This document shows, one piece after another, positions 1 to 8,383 of a DNA stretch of 64,000 nucleotides; position 1 is the first letter of the stretch; the number at the start of each line of letters is the position of its first letter. The DNA lies in assembly GCA_937124965.1 (NCBI GenBank), contig CAKZLB010000013.1, positions 516,694 through 580,693 on the forward strand, read 5' to 3'. This DNA comes from an uncultured Bacteroidota bacterium (GTDB taxonomy: Bacteria > Bacteroidota > Bacteroidia > NS11-12g > UBA9320). Both the position numbers and the translations under genes were made by a program. Below the pieces are notes generated by a model. It saw only the letters and a list, made by a program, of their open reading frames with translations, did no database searches and was not told the origin of the DNA.

Positions 1-316
1 ATTCTGGGTCCTTTGAGGCAATTTTATAACAAGCATATGCAATACATGGCGCCGTATTTTTCGCAATTGGCTCTCCAAGTATTTGATCATCGTCAATAGT
101 AGGAAGTTGTTCTTTGATAAGCTCTCGATACGCTTCGTTTGTCACTATATATATGTTTTCTTCGGGCAACATATCTGAGAATCGCTTGTATGTCATCTGA
201 AGAAGCGACTCTCCCAAGCCTAAAATATCCAAAAACTGCTTTGGTTTATGAACCCTGCTCACTGGCCAGAATCTCGTTCCGACACCTCCCGCCATTATAA
301 CTGCATACTTATTCAT
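1..316 (-). CDS. manC: Mannose-1-phosphate guanylyltransferase, N-terminal part
   Basis: This gene runs off the left edge, so only the first 105 codons are visible. Residues 9-21 read AGGVGTRFWPVSR, followed by PKQF at 25-28 and EPIAKNTAP at 82-90. These are the nucleotide-binding and sugar-binding signatures of the ManC/GMP family, which makes GDP-mannose from mannose-1-phosphate and GTP in the cytoplasm. The ATG overlaps the stop codon of the upstream kdsD gene (TAATG), so the two are probably translationally coupled. Both supply activated sugars for lipopolysaccharide or exopolysaccharide. A fused C-terminal isomerase domain cannot be judged from this fragment. Confidence 0.9.
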   Translation of the reverse strand, partial: MNKYAVIMAGGVGTRFWPVSRVHKPKQFLDILGLGESLLQMTYKRFSDMLPEENIYIVTNEAYRELIKEQLPTIDDDQILGEPIAKNTAPCIAYACYKIASKDPE

Positions 317-1302
317 TATATAATCCCTTCTCTGTTTAAATCATGTAAATGTACCATACCTTGGTACGAACCATTCATGGTTACTATAAGTTGTGTAATT
401 TTTCGTTTAGTCATCTCAATTGCACCTTGAGAGGCCAACAAAGTGCCTTCCATCATTACAGGGTTGTTACCCATTATATCTCTCGCTACCAATCCTTCTA
501 TTGATTTTACTTTCTCAAGCATTCTGCGAATATCGCCATCAGTAATTATTCCTACTACGGTTTGATTATCAATTACCGCCACTGCTCCTAATCGTTTTTG
601 GGTAAGTTCAACTATAACCTCGTGCACAGAATCCTCAGGTCCCACATTAGGCTTTCCATTCAAGTTTGCCAAATCTCCCAGCGTAGTATACAATCGTTTG
701 CCAAGCGCACCTCCTGGATGGTATTTTGCAAAATCTTTGCTTGTAAACCCTTTTGATTTTAATAGCGCAACTGCCAGTGCATCGCCCATTACCAATTGTG
801 CGGTTGTACTTGTAGTTGGTGCTAAGTTATTGGGACATGCTTCTTTTTCTACATAAACGTTTAGACAGTAATGTGCGTGTTTTGCAAGGAACGAATCCAT
901 ACTTCCAACCATTGCCACTAATTTGTTCCCGCCATTAAGTAGAAGTGGCACTAACGCTTTTATTTCTGGAGTATTCCCGCTTTTCGAAATGCATATGACA
1001 GTATCGCCTTTTTGGATCATTCCCAAATCACCGTGTACCGCATCTGCAGCGTGCATAAATAAAGAAGGTGTTCCAGTACTATTTAAGGTAGCCACAATTT
1101 TATTAGCGATTGCCGCACTCTTCCCAATTCCAGACACAACTACCCTTCCTTCCGAATTTAGTATTTGTGAAACGACTTCAAAAAAATCATCATTTAATTG
1201 CTCCTTTAACCGCTGAATTGCCCTTGATTCAATGTCGATTAATTCTCGAGCCCACCCTAGTACTTCCTCTCTGTTTTGCACAAATGTGTGTATTTGATGC
1301 AA
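316..1302 (-). CDS. kdsD: Arabinose-5-phosphate isomerase (KdsD/KpsF family)
   Basis: The 328-residue length equals that of E. coli KdsD. An N-terminal SIS sugar-isomerase domain (about 40-200) carries SGIGKS at 57-62, HGDLG at 90-94, SKSGNT at 106-111 and HPGGALG at 195-201. Two CBS domains follow (about 207-265 and 273-328). The family converts ribulose-5-phosphate to arabinose-5-phosphate, the first step toward Kdo of lipopolysaccharide. The gene overlaps the start of manC by one base and is divergent from recQ, with 89 bp between them. Assignment to Kdo synthesis rather than a capsule-specific paralogue is inferred from family knowledge. Confidence 0.92.
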   Translation of the reverse strand: MHQIHTFVQNREEVLGWARELIDIESRAIQRLKEQLNDDFFEVVSQILNSEGRVVVSGIGKSAAIANKIVATLNSTGTPSLFMHAADAVHGDLGMIQKGDTVICISKSGNTPEIKALVPLLLNGGNKLVAMVGSMDSFLAKHAHYCLNVYVEKEACPNNLAPTTSTTAQLVMGDALAVALLKSKGFTSKDFAKYHPGGALGKRLYTTLGDLANLNGKPNVGPEDSVHEVIVELTQKRLGAVAVIDNQTVVGIITDGDIRRMLEKVKSIEGLVARDIMGNNPVMMEGTLLASQGAIEMTKRKITQLIVTMNGSYQGMVHLHDLNREGII

Positions 1303-1314
1303 ATTAAATTTTTT

Positions 1315-1346
1315 TTGGGGTGAAACTGAAAGTTTTAGTAATTTAG
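1315..1346 (+). promoter_or_regulatory. Putative recQ promoter
   Basis: TTG at 1315-1317 and TAATTTAG at 1339-1346 are 21 bp apart. This fits the Bacteroidota -33 TTG / -7 TAnnTTTG pattern with one mismatch. Confidence 0.4.
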
Positions 1347-1391
1347 TGCTAGAAAGTAATAGACATATAATTATTCAGACACATCAAGTAA

Positions 1392-3584
1392 ATGACGCAA
1401 CAAACAGTAGATTTAAAGAAAAGCTTAAAACACTTTTTTGGGTTCGATTCCTTCAAAGGAAATCAAGAACCAGTGATTCAAGCTATAATTGAGGGGAAGG
1501 ATTGTTTTGTTATAATGCCAACTGGAGCAGGAAAATCACTATGCTATCAATTACCTGCTTTGATGCAGGAGGGAACCGCGATAATAATTTCTCCATTAAT
1601 TGCATTGATGAAAAATCAGGTTGATTCAATTCGGGGGTTTGGCGAAAGTGATGCAGTTGCACATTTTTTAAATTCGTCATTAACCAAAACACAAGCTAAA
1701 ATTGTTAAGGAAGATGTTACTTCGGGCAAGACAAAAATGCTTTATGTCGCACCTGAAACATTAAAAAAGGACGAAACAGTAGAATTTCTGCGATCAGTAA
1801 AAGTCTCTTTTGTCGCTGTTGACGAAGCTCATTGTATTAGTGAGTGGGGACACGACTTCAGACCAGAGTATCGACGGATCAAACAAATAATAAAAGCTAT
1901 TGATGATGTACCGATGGTAGCTTTAACAGCTACGGCCACACCAAAGGTACAGTTCGATATACAAAAGAATTTAAATATGACCGAAGCGGAAGTGTTTAAG
2001 TCTTCTTTTAACCGTGACAATTTATATTACGAAGTAAAGGCCAAGGGAAAAAAAGGCCAGACGCTAAAGGATATACTTTCATTTATTAATAAACGAAATG
2101 GAAAATCTGGAATCATTTACTGCTTGAGCCGAAAAAAGGTTGAAGAGATAAGTGAAATCTTGGTTGCAAATGGAGTAAGAGCCCTTCCTTATCATGCTGG
2201 CTTAGATGCCAAGACACGTTCTAGTCATCAAGACAAATTCCTTATGGAGGAGGCAGATGTGATTGTAGCGACAATTGCATTTGGAATGGGAATTGACAAG
2301 CCTGATGTTCGGTTTGTTATACATTATGATGTTCCAAAAAGTTTAGAAGGATATTATCAGGAGACTGGAAGATCTGGTAGAGATGGGAAAGACGGTGATT
2401 GTATTTTATTTTACAATCCAAGTGATAATGAAAAACTCGAAAAGTTTCTAAAAGACAAACCAGTTGCGGAACGCGAAATTGGCACTCAACTTATTTTAGA
2501 AATGGCCTCTTTTGCCGAAAGTGCTCAATGCCGGAGAAAGTTCCTTTTACATTATTTCGGAGAAAACTTTGACGCCGAAAACTGTAATAAGATGTGCGAC
2601 AACTGCAGGCATCCTAAAAAAATGATTGATGCGAGCGAGCAGTTTGTAAGTATGTTACAAGTTGTAAAAGCTACAGATGGTAAAGTTGACCTAAAACATA
2701 TTGTAAACATTTTAAGAGGTAAAGCCTCAAACGATGTAAAAGCATACAAACACAACGAGCTACCTCAATTTGGCATTGGAAAGGACAAAGATGAAATGTT
2801 CTGGAAAAGCACTGTGCGTTTGGGATTGTTAAACAATCTTGTAGAAAAGAATATCGAAAAATATGGCCTTATTTCTATTTTGGATAAGGGATTAAATTTC
2901 CTAAAATCTCCCGTTAAAGTGGAAATGCCGGTTGATACAGAGTTTGAAAGTGTCAACGATGTTGATTTTGAAAATGTTCAGCTTGAAACTCTCCATGACG
3001 AAGAACTTTACCGTCAATTAAAAGAACTACAGCGAGAAGTTGCTCGTCAAAAAAACCTACCTCCTTATGTTATTTTTCAGGAGTCTTCTCTGGAAGATAT
3101 GGCGACTAAGTTTCCAATTACCATTGAAGAAATGGAAAACATTTCTGGGGTTGGAAAGAATAAAGCAGCAAAATTTGGCAAACCTTTCATCCAACTTATT
3201 GAGCAGTATGTTGAGGAAAATGACATCGATCGTCCAGATGACATGGTCTTAAAAACAGTTGCTAATAAGTCTGGAAAGAAGATAGCGATCATACAAAATA
3301 TTGATAAAAAATTAAGCATTGAGGACATAGCGCGATCGCTTGCTTTCTCTGTTCAAGAGCTTTTAGATGAAATGGAAAGTATTGTGTATTCAGGCACAAA
3401 ACTGGACTTTTCATACTATATCGAGGAGTTAATTGACGAAGATGTTAAAGAAGAAATTTTTGATTATTTTAGAGGAACTGAGGACAATGACCTTGACGCT
3501 GCAGTGAATGAATTTGAAGGCGATTTTACCCATGACGAAATGCAACTATTCCGTATTCAGTTCATCAGTGAAGTGGCAAATTAA
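1392..3584 (+). CDS. recQ: ATP-dependent DNA helicase RecQ
   Basis: This is a 730-residue superfamily 2 helicase. Walker A lies in MPTGAGKS (42-49), the DEAH box is at 144-147, and ALTATAT, FGMGIDKPDVR and QETGRSGRDG mark the later helicase motifs. A RecQ zinc site follows (CRRKFLLHYF ... CNKMCDNC), then the winged-helix RQC region and an HRDC domain (about 535-610). The protein is about 120 residues longer than E. coli RecQ. The extra C-terminus looks like the helix-turn-helix segment common on Bacteroidota RecQ proteins. It unwinds DNA 3' to 5' in recombination and replication repair. It is a single gene, divergent from kdsD. Confidence 0.96.
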   Translation: MTQQTVDLKKSLKHFFGFDSFKGNQEPVIQAIIEGKDCFVIMPTGAGKSLCYQLPALMQEGTAIIISPLIALMKNQVDSIRGFGESDAVAHFLNSSLTKTQAKIVKEDVTSGKTKMLYVAPETLKKDETVEFLRSVKVSFVAVDEAHCISEWGHDFRPEYRRIKQIIKAIDDVPMVALTATATPKVQFDIQKNLNMTEAEVFKSSFNRDNLYYEVKAKGKKGQTLKDILSFINKRNGKSGIIYCLSRKKVEEISEILVANGVRALPYHAGLDAKTRSSHQDKFLMEEADVIVATIAFGMGIDKPDVRFVIHYDVPKSLEGYYQETGRSGRDGKDGDCILFYNPSDNEKLEKFLKDKPVAEREIGTQLILEMASFAESAQCRRKFLLHYFGENFDAENCNKMCDNCRHPKKMIDASEQFVSMLQVVKATDGKVDLKHIVNILRGKASNDVKAYKHNELPQFGIGKDKDEMFWKSTVRLGLLNNLVEKNIEKYGLISILDKGLNFLKSPVKVEMPVDTEFESVNDVDFENVQLETLHDEELYRQLKELQREVARQKNLPPYVIFQESSLEDMATKFPITIEEMENISGVGKNKAAKFGKPFIQLIEQYVEENDIDRPDDMVLKTVANKSGKKIAIIQNIDKKLSIEDIARSLAFSVQELLDEMESIVYSGTKLDFSYYIEELIDEDVKEEIFDYFRGTEDNDLDAAVNEFEGDFTHDEMQLFRIQFISEVAN

Positions 3585-3623
3585 ATTTTCTTAAAAAAGT
3601 TTATTAATTAAAAAATAGAATAT

Positions 3624-3631
3624 TAGATTTG
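3624..3631 (+). promoter_or_regulatory. -7 box for tRNA-Gln
   Basis: TAGATTTG matches TAnnTTTG exactly and lies 10 bp before the first tRNA base, so the predicted transcript would begin only a few bases upstream of the mature tRNA. Confidence 0.6.
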
Positions 3632-3641
3632 CAGCCTTAAT

Positions 3642-3712
3642 TGCCCGATCGTCTAATGGCAGGACCGCTGTTTTTGGTACAGCTTGTGGAGGTTCGAATC
3701 CTTCTCGGGCAA
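3642..3712 (+). tRNA. tRNA-Gln (anticodon TTG)
   Basis: A complete cloverleaf can be drawn. The acceptor stem TGCCCGA pairs with TCGGGCA (3705-3711). The anticodon stem GCTGT/ACAGC encloses the loop TTTTGGT with anticodon TTG. The T-arm GGAGG-TTCGAAT-CCTTC is standard. The discriminator is A at 3712 and no CCA end is encoded. It stands alone between recQ and prs. Confidence 0.96.
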
Positions 3713-3746
3713 CAAAAAAGTCAGATTAACTGACACGTTTATGATA

Positions 3747-3768
3747 ACCAGTTGTACATTTGACTGGT
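3747..3768 (+). promoter_or_regulatory. prs promoter box inside an inverted repeat
   Basis: A perfect -7 box TACATTTG (3755-3762) sits in the loop of the inverted repeat ACCAGT (3747-3752) / ACTGGT (3763-3768). The predicted start of transcription is about 20 bp before the prs ATG. The repeat could be an operator or a 5' mRNA hairpin. Confidence 0.45.
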
Positions 3769-3785
3769 GAAAGTGAAACGACATT

Positions 3786-4760
3786 ATGCCTTCTTTAATA
3801 AACAAAGTTAAAATCTTCAGCGGCTCTGGTAGTCGCGCAGTTGCCGAGAAAATCGCATACTCATATGGTTTGCCTCTTGGTGACTCTACCGTTCCTAGTT
3901 ATAGCGACGGAGAATTCCAACCAAGTATCGATGAATCAGTGAGAGGATGTGATGTCTTCTTTATTCAATCAACAACTCCTCCAGCTGATAATCTTTTAGA
4001 ATTACTCCTACTTATTGACGCTGCAAAACGTGCAAGTGCTCACATGGTTACGGCTGTAATCCCATACTTTGGCCTCGCTCGACAAGATCGTAAAGACAAA
4101 CCTCGGGTTCCAATAGGAGCAAAAATGGTTGCGAATATCTTAACTGCAGCTGGAGCTGATAGAGTTATGACGATGGATTTGCATGCACCTCAAATCCAAG
4201 GATTTTTCGACATTCCAGTTGACCATTTAGATTCATTGGTAATTTTTATACCATACATCAAAAGCCTTAAACTAGACAATATCGTTTTAGCAGCACCAGA
4301 TATCGGAGCTTCGAAACGAGTAAGGGAGTTTGCAAAGGTGTTGAATTGCGATATGGTAATTTGCGATAAAGAGCGAAAGCGTGCAAATGAAGTTGCTTCG
4401 ATGGTTGTAATTGGCGATGTTAAAGGAAAAAATGTCGTATTAATTGATGACATCTGTGATACGGCGAATACATTAGCAAAAGCTGCGCAATTGCTAATAG
4501 ATCAAGGCGCCGATTCCGTTCGAGCGGTTTGCACACATCCTGTTTTATCTGGGAATGCATACAATACTATTCAAAACTCCGCTTTAGAAGAACTTGTAGT
4601 TACAGACACCATCCCTCTTAAAGAAACAACGCCAAAAATTAAAACACTATCTGTAGATAGATTATTCGCAAATGCGATACGAAATGTGTGCGAATACGGT
4701 TCAATAAGTTCATTGTTCAATATTGACAATGCATACCAGTCAAAATTAGGATTTAAATAA
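3786..4760 (+). CDS. prs: Ribose-phosphate pyrophosphokinase
   Basis: The 324 residues match the usual length. Motifs are RQDRK (99-103), the divalent-metal/ribose-phosphate segment DLHAPQIQGFF (131-141), and the PRPP loop VLIDDICDTANTL (218-230). The enzyme makes PRPP from ribose-5-phosphate and ATP for nucleotide, His and Trp synthesis. The loop reads D-T-A-N-T where most family members have D-T-A/G-G-T, a minor oddity. rplY follows 16 bp downstream, an arrangement common in Bacteroidota, so the two are probably co-transcribed up to the terminator at 5436. Confidence 0.95.
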   Translation: MPSLINKVKIFSGSGSRAVAEKIAYSYGLPLGDSTVPSYSDGEFQPSIDESVRGCDVFFIQSTTPPADNLLELLLLIDAAKRASAHMVTAVIPYFGLARQDRKDKPRVPIGAKMVANILTAAGADRVMTMDLHAPQIQGFFDIPVDHLDSLVIFIPYIKSLKLDNIVLAAPDIGASKRVREFAKVLNCDMVICDKERKRANEVASMVVIGDVKGKNVVLIDDICDTANTLAKAAQLLIDQGADSVRAVCTHPVLSGNAYNTIQNSALEELVVTDTIPLKETTPKIKTLSVDRLFANAIRNVCEYGSISSLFNIDNAYQSKLGFK

Positions 4761-4776
4761 GATTAGAAAATAATTA

Positions 4777-5394
4777 ATGAAAACAATTGCTATTAAAGGC
4801 GACCTGCGAAATGGCTTAGGAAAGTCAGCAAACAAAGCGTTGCGTAAAGGAGGTCAAGTACCATGTGTACTTTATGGACAAGGAGAAAATGTTCATTTTT
4901 CTGTGTATGAATCAGATTTCAAATTACTGGTTTACACACCAAATACATACTTAGTGCGTCTTGATGTTGACGGAAACCAAGTAATGGCTAAGCTTCAAGA
5001 CATTCAATACCACCCAGTATCTGAAGCAATCATACATGCTGATTTTTATGCATTGAATCTTTCTGAACCAGTTGATTTAAGTATTCCTATCCGTGTTGAA
5101 GGGAATTCTCCAGGTGTAAGAGCCGGTGGTAAACTTCAAATTAAAATCAGAAAACTAGCTGTTTCTGGTTTAATCGCTGATATGCCAGATGATATTCCTG
5201 TCAATATAGACAAACTAGAAATCGGTAAATCGGTGCGTGTTAGAGACTTAAGTGTTGATAATATCGAATTGAAAGATACTCCAGAAAACAGTGTTGTTTC
5301 TGTAGTTGTAACAAGAGCTGCTAGATCTGCTGCTGCTGGCGAAGAAGGATCTGAAGAAGGAGAAGAAGGATCTGAAGAAGCAACAGAAGAATAG
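4777..5394 (+). CDS. rplY: 50S ribosomal protein L25, general stress Ctc form
   Basis: This 205-residue protein is the long TL5/Ctc type. An N-terminal 5S rRNA-binding L25 domain covers about 1-90, a C-terminal beta domain about 95-182, and an acidic tail rich in Glu, Gly and Ser about 183-205. It binds 5S rRNA in the large subunit. It lies directly behind prs and ahead of a strong terminator, so it is likely the last gene of a two-gene operon. The acidic tail is encoded by short GAAGAAGGATCTGAAG-like repeats. Confidence 0.93.
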   Translation: MKTIAIKGDLRNGLGKSANKALRKGGQVPCVLYGQGENVHFSVYESDFKLLVYTPNTYLVRLDVDGNQVMAKLQDIQYHPVSEAIIHADFYALNLSEPVDLSIPIRVEGNSPGVRAGGKLQIKIRKLAVSGLIADMPDDIPVNIDKLEIGKSVRVRDLSVDNIELKDTPENSVVSVVVTRAARSAAAGEEGSEEGEEGSEEATEE

Positions 5395-5435
5395 GATTCT
5401 TTTATTAAAATATATTTCTGCAAAAAGCAGATCAA

Positions 5436-5464
5436 ATCCCCGTCAAAAGCGGGGATTTTTTTTT
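5436..5464 (+). terminator. Rho-independent terminator after prs-rplY
   Basis: A 7-bp stem ATCCCCG (5436-5442) / CGGGGAT (5450-5456) with loop TCAAAAG is followed by an uninterrupted run of nine T. Confidence 0.9.
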
Positions 5465-5478
5465 ATTTTAGTAATTCT

Positions 5479-5925
5479 ATGTCACACCAACCCGATAGGA
5501 TAACCATAAAGAGTAAGCGAGACTGGCGGCTAAGCGCATTTTTCTATGCGGTATGTCTTTTTATTATATCAGTACCTGCTTGGCAACCTCAAACGAATTC
5601 CACATTTTTTATTTGGATGATTCTTGGGCTAGTGGTTGCAATGTTACTTTGGTTTCTACATGGCACGTCGTATGCGATACAAAGAGACCACTTCCATTAT
5701 AAGTCCGGATTTATTCGAGGTAAAATAGCTATCAAAGACATAAAAAGCATAACACTTAATGAAACAATGTGGGCTGGTTTAAAACCAGCAACTGCGCTAA
5801 ACGGAGTCATTATTCGATATGGATTCGCCAGTGAGATTTACGTTAGTCCTGTTAATAATGAAACATTCGCAAACCAACTTCTGAAAATTAATCCTAGAAT
5901 AGAAGTACACAACCATGCTAAGTAA
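5479..5925 (+). CDS. Membrane-anchored bacterial PH-domain protein
   Basis: This 148-residue protein has two hydrophobic segments (about 17-35 and 43-62) followed by a soluble part. That part reads like the YyaB/PF06713 PH-like family: Y-x-I-x-x-D-x-x-x-Y-K-S-G near 66-80, an IKDIKSI strand, then YVSP and FANQLLKINP near the end. Function is unknown; such domains are thought to bind membranes or proteins. It begins 15 bp after the rplY terminator. Its 3' end overlaps the convergent SDR gene by 8 bp. Confidence 0.7.
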   Translation: MSHQPDRITIKSKRDWRLSAFFYAVCLFIISVPAWQPQTNSTFFIWMILGLVVAMLLWFLHGTSYAIQRDHFHYKSGFIRGKIAIKDIKSITLNETMWAGLKPATALNGVIIRYGFASEIYVSPVNNETFANQLLKINPRIEVHNHAK

Positions 5926-6931
5926 TCGATATTGATTGATATCCTTCGCAGCTATGTGAAATTGTATCATCTATACTCCTGAAAGTAAATTCTAACTCAT
6001 CTATTAGTTTCTGTGACGAATAACTCATAGTCTTGGATCCTGAACGTGCACTTTCTTTAGAAATAATTCCACTACCAGTAAAGAATCGGACAAATACTGC
6101 AATTCTCCAAGCCACTTCGGCTAATCGCGGAGAAACCCTAAATTTTGGTGGATTACTCCCAAATTCATTAGCAATTTTTGTAAAAACATCTTGAAAGGAT
6201 AAGTTCCAGGCTGCACAAAGGTATTTCCCTTCAAAGCATTTCCGTTCGGTAATTAAAATCGCTGCTTTTGAAACATCTCTCGCATCAACAAACGCATTGC
6301 TCCCTACGGTGTAAAACGGGAAACCTGATTTTCCATTTTTAAAAAACTTTGAAGACCCTTTGTTCCAGTTTGCAAAACCCAGAATTATAGAAGGATTTAA
6401 AATTGACACATTTAGCCCTTCTTCTCGGCCACGTATTACTTCTAATTCAGCTAAATACTTTGTGTAACTGTAAAAACTTCCCGAATTTTCGGCGGAATAC
6501 GGCACATCCTCTGTCACCATCTTTTTCTCCACTCCTCCAATTGAGGCTGTCGAACTAATGAAACACAAATCTGGCTTTATCTCCAAACCTAAACATGCAT
6601 TTACCACATTTGCTGTGCCTTGCACATTTACATTTTGTAGAAATTCTCGATCACTTTTAGAAAATGACACAACCGCAGCGCAATGATAAACCTGATGACA
6701 CCCTTGTATCCCATCAATTAAGGAAATGATGTCCAAGACATCTCCTTGCACCCATTCTACGTTAGTAATTAACTCTTCATACGATGATTTGAGCAGGTAC
6801 TTTGCAGTACGGTAGAACCATTCAAGGCTTGATTTTTCACGGTATAATGCTCTTACCGAATGTTTATTTTCGAGTAGTTCACATATAATATGGCTACCAA
6901 CTAAGCCCGTACCTCCAGTTACAAACACCAT
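5918..6931 (-). CDS. NAD(P)-dependent extended SDR (epimerase/dehydratase/reductase type)
   Basis: A 337-residue extended short-chain dehydrogenase. The Rossmann signature TGGTGLVG lies at 5-12, a Ser-rich catalytic segment ISSTAS at 125-130, and the catalytic pair Y154 / K158 in YSYTK. It resembles dihydroflavonol-4-reductase-like SDRs of Bacteroidota, and the substrate cannot be read from the sequence. It is convergent with the PH-domain gene (8-bp overlap) and divergent from the arginase-fold gene. Confidence 0.8.
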   Translation of the reverse strand: MVFVTGGTGLVGSHIICELLENKHSVRALYREKSSLEWFYRTAKYLLKSSYEELITNVEWVQGDVLDIISLIDGIQGCHQVYHCAAVVSFSKSDREFLQNVNVQGTANVVNACLGLEIKPDLCFISSTASIGGVEKKMVTEDVPYSAENSGSFYSYTKYLAELEVIRGREEGLNVSILNPSIILGFANWNKGSSKFFKNGKSGFPFYTVGSNAFVDARDVSKAAILITERKCFEGKYLCAAWNLSFQDVFTKIANEFGSNPPKFRVSPRLAEVAWRIAVFVRFFTGSGIISKESARSGSKTMSYSSQKLIDELEFTFRSIDDTISHSCEGYQSISIT

Positions 6932-6958
6932 GATCTTATAGAATGCTCAAAGAAACTT

Positions 6959-6966
6959 TATTTTTG
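6959..6966 (+). promoter_or_regulatory. -7 box for the arginase-fold gene
   Basis: TATTTTTG matches TAnnTTTG exactly. Transcription would begin about 23 bp before the TTG start at 6993. Confidence 0.5.
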
Positions 6967-6992
6967 TCAATTACCTGTATTAAAGAGTAAAA

Positions 6993-8108
6993 TTGGAAGA
7001 TTTTTTAAGCCCTATTCATTCAAATTTCGACGAAATGAATTTACCAGACACGCTTGGTAAATTTGTAAAGAAACACATAGACAGTATTCCAGCATGGGAG
7101 GATGCTGATATCGCTATTATTGGTGTTATTGAGGGCCGTAATACCAAAAACAAAGAAACTACACTTGCTCCAAATCAGTTGAGAAAAGAGCTATACGAAC
7201 TAATCGTTTCAACTACCAAACTAAACATTGTGGATTTAGGAAATGTAGAGAGCGGTAAGACGTTTAACGACACACAATTTGCGTTACAGGAAGTTTGTTC
7301 TCAGTTGTTGTCAAACAGCGTTGTACCAATAATTTTAGGAGGTAGCAAAGAGTTAGGCTATGGGCAATTTGCTGCATTTCAAAAAATTGTAAAGAACCTA
7401 GAGTTGAGTATAATTTCTCCTGTTGTAGATCTTCAAAAACAATCCTATTTAAGTCGAATTTGCCTTCATGAGCCCAACTATCTATTTAATATTAACGCGT
7501 TAGGATATCAAAGTCATTATGTCCCTGAAAAATATATAAGCACCTTGCGAAAGCTATACTTCAATCCAGTTCGTTTAGGAGTTTTACGAAGTAATATTCC
7601 AGACATGGAGCCAGTGCTGCGTAATACCGACATGACCATTTTTGATATTGGAGCTGTAAAACAAGCAGACGCTCCCGGCAATCATAACAATAACCCGAGT
7701 GGATTAACAAGTGAAGAAGCTTGTCAATTATGCTGGTACGCAGGTATTTCAGAAAAAATGAGAAGTTTCAGTATTTTCGAAATTAATCCAGAATTTGACT
7801 ATAGGAATACTACATCAAAGCTAGCCGCACAAATGATTTGGTATTTTATTGATGGGTACTACAATCGAAAAGGTGACCATCCAGAATTGCATAGAGAATT
7901 CTTAAAGTATCGGTGTACAATGGTCGAAAACGAACCCGATGTTGTATTTTACAAAAGTAAAAGAACCGAACGGTGGTGGATGGAAATTCCAGGTATCACA
8001 TCATCAAAAAACATCATTATACCGTGTTCATATTCAGACTATGTTATGGCCACCAAAGGTGAGATGCCAGATCTATTTTTTAAAGCCTTACAAAAAAATT
8101 TAAAATAA
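6993..8108 (+). CDS. Arginase/formimidoylglutamase-fold protein lacking metal ligands
   Basis: The 371-residue protein aligns by eye with the ureohydrolase family, but its metal sites are lost. GGSKE (116-120) replaces the GG-x-H motif, VVDLQKQS (144-151) replaces D-A-H-x-D, and FDIGAVKQADAP (217-228) replaces S-x-D-x-D-x-x-D-P. The later NPSGLTSEE and EINPEFD (263-269) are well kept. Enzymatic activity is therefore doubtful and a structural or regulatory role is more likely. The start is TTG (6993); the first in-frame ATG would drop 14 residues. A promoter box lies 27 bp upstream. Confidence 0.75.
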   Translation: MEDFLSPIHSNFDEMNLPDTLGKFVKKHIDSIPAWEDADIAIIGVIEGRNTKNKETTLAPNQLRKELYELIVSTTKLNIVDLGNVESGKTFNDTQFALQEVCSQLLSNSVVPIILGGSKELGYGQFAAFQKIVKNLELSIISPVVDLQKQSYLSRICLHEPNYLFNINALGYQSHYVPEKYISTLRKLYFNPVRLGVLRSNIPDMEPVLRNTDMTIFDIGAVKQADAPGNHNNNPSGLTSEEACQLCWYAGISEKMRSFSIFEINPEFDYRNTTSKLAAQMIWYFIDGYYNRKGDHPELHREFLKYRCTMVENEPDVVFYKSKRTERWWMEIPGITSSKNIIIPCSYSDYVMATKGEMPDLFFKALQKNLK

Positions 8109-8155
8109 AACCTTCCTTTTATTCGTACTAATAGGACACCAATTAAAGAGCGCAT

Positions 8156-8281
8156 ATGAAATCACGTACATTCAAATCCATCCTTGCCATGTTATTTCTG
8201 TCTCTTTTCCTTTTTTCTTGCGCTGGCCCAAAAAGCTGTAGTAAGCGTGGTAAAACAAAGGTACCAATGGGTCATATGTAA
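8156..8281 (+). CDS. 41-residue lipoprotein with Cys/basic tail
   Basis: A short ORF opens with MKSR and a hydrophobic stretch (about 8-20) ending in a lipobox LFSC (cleavage before C22). The mature peptide is only 20 residues: CAGPKSCSKRG, then KTKVPMGHM. The combination of a perfect lipoprotein signal with a short, Cys- and Lys/Arg-containing mature tail argues for a real gene. It sits alone between the arginase-fold gene and aspS and is followed by a weak hairpin with a T run. Function unknown. Confidence 0.65.
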   Translation: MKSRTFKSILAMLFLSLFLFSCAGPKSCSKRGKTKVPMGHM

Positions 8282-8300
8282 CACGCTCATTGCAAATTAA

Positions 8301-8329
8301 TCACATCCAATCATGTGACCATTTTTTTT
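8301..8329 (+). terminator. Possible terminator after the small lipoprotein
   Basis: TCACAT (8301-8306) pairs with ATGTGA (8313-8318). A run of eight T follows after a three-base gap. The stem is only 6 bp, so this is weaker than the other terminators. Confidence 0.45.
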
Positions 8330-8351
8330 CAATATTCACACGACAGACCCT

Positions 8352-8359
8352 TATTTTTG
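8352..8359 (+). promoter_or_regulatory. -7 box for aspS
   Basis: TATTTTTG matches TAnnTTTG exactly, 24 bp before the aspS ATG. Confidence 0.55.
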
Positions 8360-8383
8360 CGCCCTTACAAAACGCAATAAATT

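Noticed and set aside
3720..3734. Hairpin GTCAG-ATTAA-CTGAC beside a run of A, able to act as a terminator on the minus strand
   Set aside because: The stem is only 5 bp and no minus-strand gene ends here. At most it limits antisense transcription.
5330..5394. Short repeated units (GAAGAAGGATCTGAAG-like) near the end of rplY
   Set aside because: These encode the normal acidic Glu/Gly/Ser tail of the protein, not a DNA repeat element.
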